Shown here: positions 16,346 to 30,586 of the stretch, piece after piece
How the letters are laid out: each line of letters starts with the position of its first letter
How positions within the stretch are numbered: the first letter of the stretch is position 1
DNA from: Komagataeibacter sp. FNDCR2
GTDB lineage: Bacteria; Pseudomonadota; Alphaproteobacteria; Acetobacterales; Acetobacteraceae
Length of the DNA: 64,000 nucleotides
Reading direction: 5' to 3'
Assembly: GCF_021295395.1 (NCBI RefSeq)
Contig: NZ_JAIWOU010000001.1
Coordinates: forward strand, 2,682,501-2,746,500
Translations under genes and position numbers: made by a program
Notes under the pieces: generated by a model
What the model was told of the DNA's origin: nothing
The model's input: the letters and a program-made list of their open reading frames with translations, nothing else
Database searches by the model: none

Positions 16346-17128
16346 CTAAAGGGTAAATTTTTCGCCAAGATAGACGCGGCGGACATCCTCGTTCGCCACG
16401 ATTTCCTCGGGCCGTCCCTCCGTCAGCACCTGCCCGCTATGCATGATGTAGGCCCGGTCGATCACTTCCAGCGTCTCGCGCACGTTATGGTCGGTAATCA
16501 GCACGCCGATGCCCCGGTCCTTCAGGTGGGCGACGAGATCACGGATTTCCCCCACCGCGATGGGGTCGATACCGGCCAGCGGTTCATCAAGCAGCACATA
16601 ATGCGGCTGGCTGGCCAGCGCGCGGGCGATTTCCAGCCGCCTGCGCTCACCACCCGACAGCGCGAGCGAGGGCGAATGGCGCAGCCGGGTAATGCCGAAC
16701 TCCCCCAGCAGGCCATCGAGCATGGTCTGCCGCCGGTCGGGGTCGGATTCGACGATCTCAAGGGCGGCCATGATGTTCTGCTCGACATTCAGACCACGGA
16801 AAATACTCGATTCCTGCGGCAGGTAGCCAATGCCCATGCGTGCGCGGCGGTACATGGGCAACTGGGTGATGTCCGCGCCATCAAGGGTGATGGTGCCCAT
16901 GTCGGGCCGTACCAGCCCCACGATCATGTAGAAGCTGGTCGTCTTGCCCGCGCCGTTCGGGCCGAGCAGGGCCACGGCCTCGCCACGCTGCACCTGCAGC
17001 GAGACATCGCGCACGACCTGCCGTTTCTTGTAGCTCTTGCCGATACCGCTTGCGATCAGTCCGGTGGAGGGGGGAACGACCTGCTGGTCGGTGGCTTCGG
17101 GGTCGCCTGCGGGGGCTGTGATGTTCAT
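16346..17128 (-). CDS. lptB: LPS export ABC transporter ATP-binding protein
   Basis: LptB is the cytoplasmic ATPase of the LptB2FGC complex that extracts LPS from the inner membrane. The 260-residue protein has Walker A LLGPNGAGKTTSFYM, the Q-loop YLPQESSIFRG, signature LSGGERRRLEIARALA, Walker B YVLLDEPLAGID and the switch His in LITDHNVRET. It has a 20-residue N-terminal extension compared with E. coli LptB. The start overlaps lptA by four bases (ATGA), so lptC-lptA-lptB are translationally coupled. Confidence 0.97.
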   Translation of the reverse strand: MNITAPAGDPEATDQQVVPPSTGLIASGIGKSYKKRQVVRDVSLQVQRGEAVALLGPNGAGKTTSFYMIVGLVRPDMGTITLDGADITQLPMYRRARMGIGYLPQESSIFRGLNVEQNIMAALEIVESDPDRRQTMLDGLLGEFGITRLRHSPSLALSGGERRRLEIARALASQPHYVLLDEPLAGIDPIAVGEIRDLVAHLKDRGIGVLITDHNVRETLEVIDRAYIMHSGQVLTEGRPEEIVANEDVRRVYLGEKFTL

Positions 17129-18456
17129 TTTGCTGATCCCTTGTCACCTTTGCTGGCCTGGTTCGGTATGACCAGACCACTGACCCGTGAGCCGGGGCTA
17201 TCCGTCAATGTGGCGATATCGGTGTGCATGTTCACAATGGCCGCCGCGCCACTGACCTGATTTTCCCCACGCGTGATATGCACGTTGCCCACCAGCCGGG
17301 CAATGCCCGTGTCCGGCACATAGACACCCCGGTCGCCCGTCACGGTTTCGGTGCGGGTGCGGATCACGATATGGCCGAACGCATTTACATGGTCCATCGT
17401 GCCCGCGCCGGGGGCGGGCCTGTCATTTGCCGCGGGGGAAGCGGCGACGGCCCCGGCAGGGTGGGCCGGTGCCGTATCGGGCACGGAGGCGTCGGGCACC
17501 GTGCCGGGGGCGGTGGTGGCGGCGGCGCGGGTTTCGTGGGGGTGGTCGCGCTGGGCCTTGGGCTTGTCGTAGCCGACAAGAACATCGGCACGGATCTGCC
17601 GCCCGTCATTGGTGGTCAGGGTCGCATCGCCACGGGCGACGGACATGTGTTCGTGCGAATGGTATTCCAGCACGTCGCGCGCGGTCAGGATATCCTGTGG
17701 CGCGGTCATTTTCAGGTGCTGGCCGGTCATGACCAGAATGGCCTGGTCCATATCGTACACCGCATGGTCGCCCCATGCCTGGTCGTTGGTGTTGAAGGCA
17801 TGGACATGGCCCGTGGCTTCAAGGCGATAGACCTCGCTCGCCCCGCCCGAGCCGCCGGAACCCGGCGCGCCGCCATTATTCGCATCCGCGCCCGCCGCTG
17901 CGTCACCGCCGGGCGCGCCCCTGGGGGCGGCGGTGTCGGGTATGGGCAGATCCTGCGGCAGCACGTCCGATGACGTGGCGAGGCTGGTATCCACATCCGG
18001 GTCGGTGGGCGACGCGGCCGCGCCGGCGGCGGGCGGCCCGTTGGGCTGGGGGGGCGTGGGCGTGCCCGCGGGCTGCGCCGTGTCCTCCACGATATGGGGG
18101 CGGCGGGTTTCGATCGGCGGGGCGATGCCCAGATGGGCGGAAAGCGGGGCGTCGGAACCTGGTGGCTGCGCCGCGGGCGTCGTGGACTGCGCCGAAGCCG
18201 TTGGGGCCGCCGCTTCCTTTTTACGGTAATAGGCGACCAGACGGTCCGCGCGTACGGTCAGATCGCCGCGCGTGGCCTGCGCCTGGTCGTAGGCGGTGAC
18301 GGTCTGCGCGTTCTGGTCCCAGTTGAAGCCACCGGCGGCGGTGACGTTGATCTGCTGCCCCTGGGACATGTCCAGCCCCTGCGCCATGGCCGGTCCCGCC
18401 GCGACCAGTCCGAGCACGATGCCGCCCAATGGCAGGTGAAGGGTTACGCGCGCCAT
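17125..18456 (-). CDS. lptA: LPS transport periplasmic protein LptA with two large insertions
   Basis: LptA forms the periplasmic bridge that carries LPS from LptC to LptD. At 443 residues this one is more than twice the usual ~185. It has a signal peptide (cut likely after AMA-Q near residue 26). OstA/LptA beta-strand segments occur in three blocks: residues about 27-80, 208-298 (RLEATGHVHAF, LTARDVLEYHSHEH) and 354-430 (VNAFGHIVIRTRTETVTGDR, ARLVGNVHITRGENQVSG). The blocks are separated by Pro/Ala/Gly-rich, probably disordered inserts at 81-207 and 299-353. Position between lptC and lptB supports the assignment. The core of the fold appears intact; whether the inserts are functional is unknown. 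Confidence 0.88.
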   Translation of the reverse strand: MARVTLHLPLGGIVLGLVAAGPAMAQGLDMSQGQQINVTAAGGFNWDQNAQTVTAYDQAQATRGDLTVRADRLVAYYRKKEAAAPTASAQSTTPAAQPPGSDAPLSAHLGIAPPIETRRPHIVEDTAQPAGTPTPPQPNGPPAAGAAASPTDPDVDTSLATSSDVLPQDLPIPDTAAPRGAPGGDAAAGADANNGGAPGSGGSGGASEVYRLEATGHVHAFNTNDQAWGDHAVYDMDQAILVMTGQHLKMTAPQDILTARDVLEYHSHEHMSVARGDATLTTNDGRQIRADVLVGYDKPKAQRDHPHETRAAATTAPGTVPDASVPDTAPAHPAGAVAASPAANDRPAPGAGTMDHVNAFGHIVIRTRTETVTGDRGVYVPDTGIARLVGNVHITRGENQVSGAAAIVNMHTDIATLTDSPGSRVSGLVIPNQASKGDKGSAK

Positions 18457-19188
18457 CTAGTTCGCTCTTTCCGCTGCGTTGAGGACCATGCGGCCGGGGC
18501 CGCGAAACATCATGATTCCGGCGCGCGTGTCCAGCATGCAGCCCGCCGCGTCCAGCACGCCCACCGGCCCTTCGGCATGTATCCAGCTATCGGACACGAT
18601 GATGTTGTGGCGCATGTCGATATCCGCGCTGGGGCTGAGCAGGATGGTCCCATCGGTGCGATAGAGTGTCACATCATGCGTCACGTCCAGCATCTGGCTG
18701 TGCTGGATATACACGCCATCGCGTGCCGTGACATACATCCAGTTCCGGTTGTCGAGCAATATGTCCGCCGCCGCGTTGGTCAGGTCGATCCGTTCGGGGG
18801 GGACCTGGCGCGCCTCATCGGCCGTGATCATGTAGGGATGGCCGTGGTCGTCCAGCCCGCGATAGGTGGGGTTGAGCATGCTGCCGCTTTTCACGCGCAC
18901 ATGGCTCATCTGCGCCATGGTGCCGGTATGCATGATCACCGCGCGCTCGACAGCGGGCCAGGCGGCGATGGAGCCAAGCAGGACAAGCGCCAGAAGCGGC
19001 AGCATCCATTTGGCCGAACGCAGGATCGTCTGCCGCCGCGCGAGGGATTCGGCATCGGGCAGCAGGCGCGCGCGGTCGGACAGGTTGAATATGCTGCGCT
19101 GGCGCTCGATATCGGCGGCGCTGCGGCTGTAGTCCTCGCGCTGGATCGGGTTGGGATCGCTTTCCCTGTCTTCAGGCCGTTCGGTCAT
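18457..19188 (-). CDS. lptC: LPS export protein LptC
   Basis: LptC (243 residues here) is anchored in the inner membrane by one helix (WMLPLLALVLLGSIAAWPAV, about residues 61-80) and passes LPS from LptBFG to LptA. A 60-residue cytoplasmic N-terminus of charged sequence precedes the helix; E. coli LptC lacks this. The periplasmic part has the expected beta-strand pattern (MITADEARQVPPERIDLTNA, GVYIQHSQMLDVTHDVTLYR, NIIVSDSWIHAEGPVGVLDA). The ATG overlaps the kdsD stop (ATGA) and its stop abuts the lptA start, so this is one coupled operon. Confidence 0.92.
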   Translation of the reverse strand: MTERPEDRESDPNPIQREDYSRSAADIERQRSIFNLSDRARLLPDAESLARRQTILRSAKWMLPLLALVLLGSIAAWPAVERAVIMHTGTMAQMSHVRVKSGSMLNPTYRGLDDHGHPYMITADEARQVPPERIDLTNAAADILLDNRNWMYVTARDGVYIQHSQMLDVTHDVTLYRTDGTILLSPSADIDMRHNIIVSDSWIHAEGPVGVLDAAGCMLDTRAGIMMFRGPGRMVLNAAERAN

Positions 19189-20240
19189 GCAACGCCGGCG
19201 CGCAGCAGGTCGTGCAGATGCACGATACCGACCGGGTGCCCTTCCTCATCCAGCGCGAAGATGCTGGAGATCGGGCGCGGTCGGTCATTCATGATGCGCA
19301 GGGCCTCGGCCGCCAGCACATCCGGCCCGATGGTCTGCGGGGCCGTGTTCATGATGTCCGCCGCACAGGTGTTTTCCAGATCCTGCTCCAGGGCGAGGCG
19401 GAGGTCACGGTCCGTGATCAGGCCGATCAGCCGGTTGCTTTCATCCACCACGCCCATGCAGCCAAAGGTCTTGCGCGTCATTTCCATGATGACCTGCCGC
19501 AGCGGCATGGCGGGGTGGCCCAGCGGCATGCGCTTGCCGTGATGCATGAGTTCATGCACGCGCCGCAACTGCGTGCCCAGCCGGCCACCGGGATGGAACA
19601 CGCCAAAATCATTGGCGTTGAACCCCCGGCGCTGCAACAGCACGATGGCCAGCGCATCCCCCAGCGCAAGCTGCATGGTGGAACTTGTGGTGGGGGCAAG
19701 GCCGATGGGGCAGGCTTCGGGCGCGCGGGGCAGGGGCAGCACGATATCCGCCGTGCGGGCCAGCGTGGATTCCATGCGCGAGGTCATGGCGATGAGCAGC
19801 AGCCCGAAGCGGCGCGCGTGGGAGATGATGTCGGCCAGTTCCGCCGTCTCCCCGGAATTGGAAATGGCGAGTACGGCGTCGCCTTTTTGCAGCATGCCCA
19901 GATCCCCGTGCGAGGCTTCGGCCGGATGCACGAAAATGGACGGCGTGCCGGTGGAGGCCAGCGTCGCCTGGATCTTGCGCCCGATATGGCCGGACTTGCC
20001 AATCCCCGTCACCACCACCCGCATGTGGCCCGACAGGATGCGCTCCACCGCCATGACAAAGGCAGGCCCCAGCCCGTCGGCCGCATCCGGCCCGGCGCTT
20101 TCCAGCGCCGTGATCATGGCCTGAAGCCCCGCGGATTCGGTGCGCAGCACGTTGCATGCCTGTTGCAGCATGTGGGCGCGCGACTGGGCTTCGCTTGCGC
20201 CGTTCATGGCCGTGAAGGAGGGTGAGAGGCTGCTGTTCAT
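19185..20240 (-). CDS. kdsD: D-arabinose 5-phosphate isomerase (KpsF/GutQ family)
   Basis: KdsD converts ribulose 5-phosphate to arabinose 5-phosphate, the first step to Kdo for LPS inner core. From ATG 20240 the protein has 351 residues. It has an N-terminal SIS sugar-isomerase domain (MRVVVTGIGKSGHIGRKIQA, HPAEASHGDLGML, ISNSGETAELADI) and two C-terminal CBS domains (MPLGHPAMPLRQVIMEM, GCMGVVDESNRLIGLITDRD). The longer open frame upstream is ignored because it has no similarity. Operon order kdsD-lptC-lptA-lptB is standard in Proteobacteria. Confidence 0.95.
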   Translation of the reverse strand: MNSSLSPSFTAMNGASEAQSRAHMLQQACNVLRTESAGLQAMITALESAGPDAADGLGPAFVMAVERILSGHMRVVVTGIGKSGHIGRKIQATLASTGTPSIFVHPAEASHGDLGMLQKGDAVLAISNSGETAELADIISHARRFGLLLIAMTSRMESTLARTADIVLPLPRAPEACPIGLAPTTSSTMQLALGDALAIVLLQRRGFNANDFGVFHPGGRLGTQLRRVHELMHHGKRMPLGHPAMPLRQVIMEMTRKTFGCMGVVDESNRLIGLITDRDLRLALEQDLENTCAADIMNTAPQTIGPDVLAAEALRIMNDRPRPISSIFALDEEGHPVGIVHLHDLLRAGVA

Positions 20241-20286
20241 GCCCGACCTTATCGTCGTGAATATCCCGCCTTGACCGGGCGCGCGC

Positions 20287-20934
20287 TCAGGCGGCCCGGT
20301 GCGCGAAGATATCGGGTTCCCCGTATCCAAGGATATCAAGGCGCGCGCGGGCGGGCATGAAATCGTAACAGGCCTGGGCCAGTTCGCGCCGTCCCTCGCG
20401 GTGCAGGAGTGCCTCCAGCTTTTCCCACAGGGCGTGCAGATACAGCACGTCGGATGCGGCATAGGCCAGTTGTTCGGGTGTCAGGTCCGGCGCGCCCCAG
20501 TCGGAACATTGCTGCTGCTTGCTCAGTTCCACCCCGACCAGTTCCCGGCACAGATGGGCCAGCCCGTGGCGGTCGGTATAGGTGCGTACCAGCTTGGAGG
20601 CGATCTTGGTGCAGATGACCGGGGCCACGGTAATATCCAGCGTGTATTGCAGGATCGCCACGTCGAAGCGGGCGAAATGCATGAGCTTGGTCAGGTCGGG
20701 ACGGGTCAGCACGTGTACCAGATGGGGGCAGTCCCCCGCCGTGACGCCAGCGGGCATCTGGACCACATGGGCATGGCCGTCCCCGCCGGAAAGCTGGACC
20801 AGGCACAGCCGGTCGCGATGCGGGTTCAGGCCCATCGTTTCCGTATCAACAGCGACCGCACCGGAAAAGGTCACATCGGCGGGCAGATCGCCGCGATGGA
20901 AATGGATGCGGTCGGATGTCGGGCTTGCAGCCAT
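20287..20934 (-). CDS. rnd: Ribonuclease D-like 3'-5' exonuclease, short form
   Basis: A DEDDy-type 3'-5' exonuclease domain of 215 residues that trims structured RNA 3' ends. Exo I is AVDTETMGLNPHRD, Exo II is LMHFARFDVAIL, and Exo III is LAYAASDVLYLHALWEKLE with the Tyr/Asp pair. The C-terminal HRDC domains of E. coli RNase D are absent, which is normal for the shorter alphaproteobacterial homologues. It lies 46 bp upstream of kdsD on the same strand and may share its transcript. Confidence 0.9.
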   Translation of the reverse strand: MAASPTSDRIHFHRGDLPADVTFSGAVAVDTETMGLNPHRDRLCLVQLSGGDGHAHVVQMPAGVTAGDCPHLVHVLTRPDLTKLMHFARFDVAILQYTLDITVAPVICTKIASKLVRTYTDRHGLAHLCRELVGVELSKQQQCSDWGAPDLTPEQLAYAASDVLYLHALWEKLEALLHREGRRELAQACYDFMPARARLDILGYGEPDIFAHRAA

Positions 20935-21103
20935 CTGGAAAATGCTCCGTCACGATATTCGGTTCACGGTGGCAGGTCTGGAACGCAACCGCAAGCAAGG
21001 CAAGCCGTTGCCGTTATCGCCCCACCGGATGCCGCCGGGGTGGGCCTGTACGTAATCTGTGTATTCGTGGGCGGTTTACACCAATTTGAACCGGCGAACA
21101 GGC

Positions 21104-21139
21104 AAAAAAGATAACGGGACAGTCCCCGAGGGGCTGTCC
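21104..21139 (-). terminator. Probable terminator of tRNA-Leu
   Basis: Read on the minus strand, GGACAGCCCC (from 21139) pairs with GGGGACTGTCC with one bulged base. A run of six T follows about six bases later. It sits about 45 bp downstream of the tRNA. Confidence 0.55.
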
Positions 21140-21183
21140 TGACCGGCCCCCGGAGGGGTGTGGTATCCAGTAATGTAAAGAGA

Positions 21184-21270
21184 TGGTGCCCAGAAGAAGA
21201 CTCGAACTTCCACGACCTTGCGGCCACAGGTACCTGAAACCTGCGCGTCTACCAATTCCGCCATCTGGGC
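21184..21270 (-). tRNA. tRNA-Leu, anticodon CAG
   Basis: On the minus strand an 87-base type II tRNA folds fully. The acceptor stem is GCCCAGA/TCTGGGC, the D-arm is GCG-GAATTGGTAGA-CGC, and the anticodon arm is CAGGT-TTCAGGT-ACCTG, giving anticodon CAG. A long variable arm (TGGCCGCAAGGTCG) precedes the T-arm GAAGTTCGAGTCTTC. CCA is encoded. The sequence and long variable arm identify leucine. Confidence 0.97.
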
Positions 21271-21311
21271 TCAGAGGCTCCCCGGCAGTGCGCCGGGGTG
21301 GTGTGAGGCGG

Positions 21312-21340
21312 TGTTTAGTCCGGCTGGCGGGGGCGGTCAA
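21312..21340 (-). promoter_or_regulatory. Probable promoter of tRNA-Leu
   Basis: On the minus strand TTGACC (21340-21335) and TAAACA (21317-21312) are 17 bp apart and lie about 42 bp upstream of the tRNA 5' end. The -35 element is good and the -10 element moderate. Confidence 0.5.
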
Positions 21341-21492
21341 CAGGCTAAATGCATTTTTTTGAAATCAGGCGCGTTTTTTCCGTATCGCCCATCCGCCGCG
21401 GCGGGAAGTCTGGGAAAATTGACTGTCTCCCCCCGCCGGGAAATGCGAAAAACGTGCAACGGACAATCACGGCCCCAATTCAGGAGCAGGCT

Positions 21493-22395
21493 ATGACGCG
21501 CAGGGTGGCGACGGTTTTTGGCGGGAGCGGGTTTGTGGGGCAGCCCGTGGTCGGGCGGCTGGCGCGCGCGGGCTACGTGGTGCGCGTGGCGGGGCGCAGG
21601 GCCACCATGGCGGCGCAACTGCGCATGCTGGGCGATGTGGGGCAGGTGGTGCCGGTGGTGGCGTCCGTGACGGATGAGGCGGCCTGCGTCGCCGCGATCG
21701 AGGGGAGCCACCTTGTCATCAACCTCGTGGGCATCCTCTCGCCCCGTGGCGCGGCCACGTTCGAAGCGATCCACGTGCAGGGGGCCGGGCGGATCGCGCG
21801 GCTGTGCGCGGCGTCGGGGGTGGAGCGGCTCATCCATGTCTCCGCGCTGGGCGCGCAGCCGGACAGCCCTTCGGCCTATGCCCGCAGCAAGGCGGCGGGC
21901 GAGGCCATTGTCAGCCAGTACATGCCCGAGGCGGTGATCGTGCGGCCGTCGCTCATATTCGGTCAGGGCGGTTCCTTTCCCAACATGTTCGCGCGCATGG
22001 CCCGGCTGCTGCCGGTCATGCCGGTCTTCGCCCCCGCTACCCGCTTCCAGCCGGTATGGGTGGGGGATGTGGCGGAGGGGATTTTCCGTCTCGCCGGGCA
22101 TGACGACGTGGCGGGCGCCATTTTTGAATTCGGTGGTCCGCAGGTACTGACCATGCGCGAGATCGTGGCGTGGGCCATGCGGTGGGGCGGGCATCTGCGG
22201 CCACTTTTCGCGGTGCCGCGCTGGCTGGCCAACCTTCAGGCCGGGGTGCTGGAGCACCTGCCCGGCAGGATGCTGACCCGCGACCAGGTGCGCCTGCTCT
22301 ATGTCGATAATGTCGTAGCCCCCGGCGCGCGCACGATCGAGATGCTGGGGATCACGCCCGCCCCCCTGGATCTGATCCTGACGGACGCGCCCTAG
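21493..22395 (+). CDS. NAD(P)-binding epimerase/reductase of the NDUFA9-like family
   Basis: A 300-residue short-chain dehydrogenase/reductase-like protein of the extended (atypical) type. The nucleotide-binding motif is ATVFGGSGFVGQPVVGRL; VINLVGILSPRG, LIHVSALGAQPDSPSAYARSK and VIVRPSLIFGQGGSFPN follow the pattern of complex I NDUFA9-related proteins of alphaproteobacteria. In mitochondria NDUFA9 is an accessory subunit of complex I; bacterial homologues often occur without nuo genes and their substrate is unknown. ATG 21493 has AGGAGCAGG just upstream. A terminator follows directly. Confidence 0.85.
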   Translation: MTRRVATVFGGSGFVGQPVVGRLARAGYVVRVAGRRATMAAQLRMLGDVGQVVPVVASVTDEAACVAAIEGSHLVINLVGILSPRGAATFEAIHVQGAGRIARLCAASGVERLIHVSALGAQPDSPSAYARSKAAGEAIVSQYMPEAVIVRPSLIFGQGGSFPNMFARMARLLPVMPVFAPATRFQPVWVGDVAEGIFRLAGHDDVAGAIFEFGGPQVLTMREIVAWAMRWGGHLRPLFAVPRWLANLQAGVLEHLPGRMLTRDQVRLLYVDNVVAPGARTIEMLGITPAPLDLILTDAP

Positions 22396-22396
22396 G

Positions 22397-22428
22397 GCCG
22401 GAATTCTGGTATTTTCCGGCTAATTTTT
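22397..22428 (+). terminator. Rho-independent terminator after the NDUFA9-like gene
   Basis: GCCGGAA (22397-22403) pairs with TTCCGGC (22414-22420), followed by TAATTTTT. It starts one base after the stop codon region, separating this gene from gltD. Confidence 0.75.
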
Positions 22429-22548
22429 CAGTAAGGTCAGTACTGCTGCCTTTTATTGGGCTGAGGTGTTGCGTAGACCTGTGCCCGTCGCGGGGCGCGT
22501 GCTGCGTCCGTCGCGTCCTTCACCTTCAAGCAGACCGGGGGCAGACCG

Positions 22549-24003
<1,455 letters not shown>

Positions 24004-24005
24004 GC

Positions 24006-28538
<4,533 letters not shown>

Positions 28539-28572
28539 TACGGGCGTGAGTTCCCGCCCCGATAAATGATGG

Positions 28573-28609
28573 CGGAGCCGGGCAGCAATGTCCGGCTCCG
28601 TCTGTTTTT
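28573..28609 (+). terminator. Rho-independent terminator after gltDB
   Basis: CGGAGCCGG (28573-28581) pairs with CCGGCTCCG (28592-28600) and is followed by TCTGTTTTT. It lies 35 bp after the gltB stop. Confidence 0.75.
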
Positions 28610-28734
28610 AGGGCTGAATCTGGTCCCGTGGGGTCGCACGCCGCGCCGTGACGCACTAGATTTGTGGCAATGAGAATCGCGGGGCCGGTGTGGATGCGCA
28701 GGTTCCGCCCGATCTGATGGGTGGTGCTCGATCA

Positions 28735-30585
28735 ATGTCCAAAGCGAATTTTTCGGCCTCCGTGGCGGGTGCCGCCACTGTCTCCACCGTGCGGGAGGAA
28801 GCGGGTCAGACCTCGGGCGGGCCCGGCCTTGCGGGACTGCCGCGCTGGGATCTGTCGGATCTGTATGACAGCCCGGACTCCACCGTGCTCGCCACCGACC
28901 TCGATCAGGCGGATGAGGACGCGCAGGCGTTCTCGCGCGCATGGCAGGGGCGTCTGGCCAGCCTGAAGGGCGGCGAACTGGCGCAGGCCATCGCGGAATA
29001 CCAGCGCATTGACGAAGTGCTGGGCCGGGCCGGATCCTATGCCCAGCTCCTGTTCGCGGCCAATACATCGGATTCGGGCGTGGGGCGTTTCGCGCAGTCG
29101 ATCAATGAACGGCTGACGGCCATTTCCACCCACCTGCTGTTCTTCACGCTCGAAATCAACCGTATCCCCGATGATGTGCTGGCCACCCAGATGCAGGACA
29201 CGGCGCTGGCGCATTGGGGGCCGTTCCTGCGCGACCTGCGGGTTTTCCGCCCCTATCAGCTCTCCGATGAGGTCGAGGCCGTCCTGCACGAGAAATCGGT
29301 CACGGGGGCGGCGGCATGGAACCGCCTGTTTGACGAGACGATGGCGGACATGCGGGTGCGGCTGGGGGGCGAGGAGGTCACGCTGGGCAGCGCGCTCGAT
29401 GTCATGTCCAGCCCCGACCGCACCCGGCGCGCGGCCGCCGCCCAGGCGATTGGCGATGTGCTGGGGCGCAATGTGAAGCTGTTTTCGCTGGTTACGAACA
29501 CGCTGGCGAAGGACAAGGCCATCGTGGACGGGCTGCGCCACTACCCACGCCCGACTTCGGCGCGCAACTGCGCCAACATGGTCGAGGACGAAGTGGTCGA
29601 TGCGCTGGTGCAGGCCGTGACCGAGGCCTATCCCCGCCTGTCCCACCGCTATTACGCGCTCAAGGCGAAGTGGCTCGGTCTGGAAAAGCTGGAATACTGG
29701 GACCGTAACGCCCCGCTGACCACGCAGGATGAGCCGCTGATTTCGTGGCGGCAGGCGACCGAGCAGGTCATGACGGCGTATGAGGGGTTTGATCCGCGCA
29801 TGGGGCAGGTGGCCCGGCAGTTTTTCGACCATGCCTGGATCGACGCCCCACCCGTGCCCGGCAAGGCGTCGGGCGCGTTCGCGCACCCGACCGTGCCGTC
29901 CGCGCATCCATATCTCCTGCTCAATTACCGTGGCCGCACGCGCGATGTCATGACGCTGGCGCATGAACTGGGCCATGGCGTGCATCAGGTCCTGGCGGGC
30001 GGGCAGGGCTATCTCATGTCCAACACGCCGCTGACGCTGGCCGAGACCGCCAGCGTGTTTGGCGAGATGCTGACCTTCCGCGCCATGCTGGATGCGCAGG
30101 CCGATCCCGCGCGCCGCAGGCTCATGCTCGCGGCCAAGGTGGAGGACATGCTCAATACCGTGGTGCGCCAGATCGCCTTCTACCGTTTCGAGACACTGGT
30201 GCATGACGAACGCCGCAAGGGGGAGCTGCTGCCCGCGCGCATTGGCGAAATCTGGCGGCAGACACAGGTGGAAAGCCTTGGCCCGGCCTTCAACTTCACG
30301 CCGGATTACGATGCTTACTGGACCTATATCCCGCATTTCATCCATTCGCCCTTCTATGTCTATGCCTACGCTTTTGGCGATTGTCTGGTAAACGCGCTAT
30401 ACGGGGTGTTCCGGTCCGGGCATCCCGGTTTTCAGGACAAGTACCTGGACATGCTCAGGGCTGGCGGGACCATGCGGCACCGTGAACTGCTCGCCCCCTT
30501 CGGGCTGGATGCGGCGGACCCGGGCTTCTGGCAGAAGGGGCTGGACGTGATCGCCGGATTTATTGATGAGCTGGAGCGTGTCTGA
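28735..30585 (+). CDS. pepF: M3-family oligoendopeptidase F
   Basis: A zinc metallopeptidase of family M3 that cleaves short peptides in the cytosol. The zinc site HELGH occurs in VMTLAHELGHGVHQVLAGG near residue 410, with the third-ligand Glu in LAETASVFGEMLTF about 25 residues later. The C-terminal YWTYIPHFIHSPFYVYAYAFG is the family's substrate-binding Tyr/His region. From ATG 28735 the protein has 616 residues; a GTG at 28690 would add 15. It is followed closely by a UbiB-type kinase gene, an order seen in several alphaproteobacteria. Confidence 0.93.
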   Translation: MSKANFSASVAGAATVSTVREEAGQTSGGPGLAGLPRWDLSDLYDSPDSTVLATDLDQADEDAQAFSRAWQGRLASLKGGELAQAIAEYQRIDEVLGRAGSYAQLLFAANTSDSGVGRFAQSINERLTAISTHLLFFTLEINRIPDDVLATQMQDTALAHWGPFLRDLRVFRPYQLSDEVEAVLHEKSVTGAAAWNRLFDETMADMRVRLGGEEVTLGSALDVMSSPDRTRRAAAAQAIGDVLGRNVKLFSLVTNTLAKDKAIVDGLRHYPRPTSARNCANMVEDEVVDALVQAVTEAYPRLSHRYYALKAKWLGLEKLEYWDRNAPLTTQDEPLISWRQATEQVMTAYEGFDPRMGQVARQFFDHAWIDAPPVPGKASGAFAHPTVPSAHPYLLLNYRGRTRDVMTLAHELGHGVHQVLAGGQGYLMSNTPLTLAETASVFGEMLTFRAMLDAQADPARRRLMLAAKVEDMLNTVVRQIAFYRFETLVHDERRKGELLPARIGEIWRQTQVESLGPAFNFTPDYDAYWTYIPHFIHSPFYVYAYAFGDCLVNALYGVFRSGHPGFQDKYLDMLRAGGTMRHRELLAPFGLDAADPGFWQKGLDVIAGFIDELERV

Positions 30586-30586
30586 C

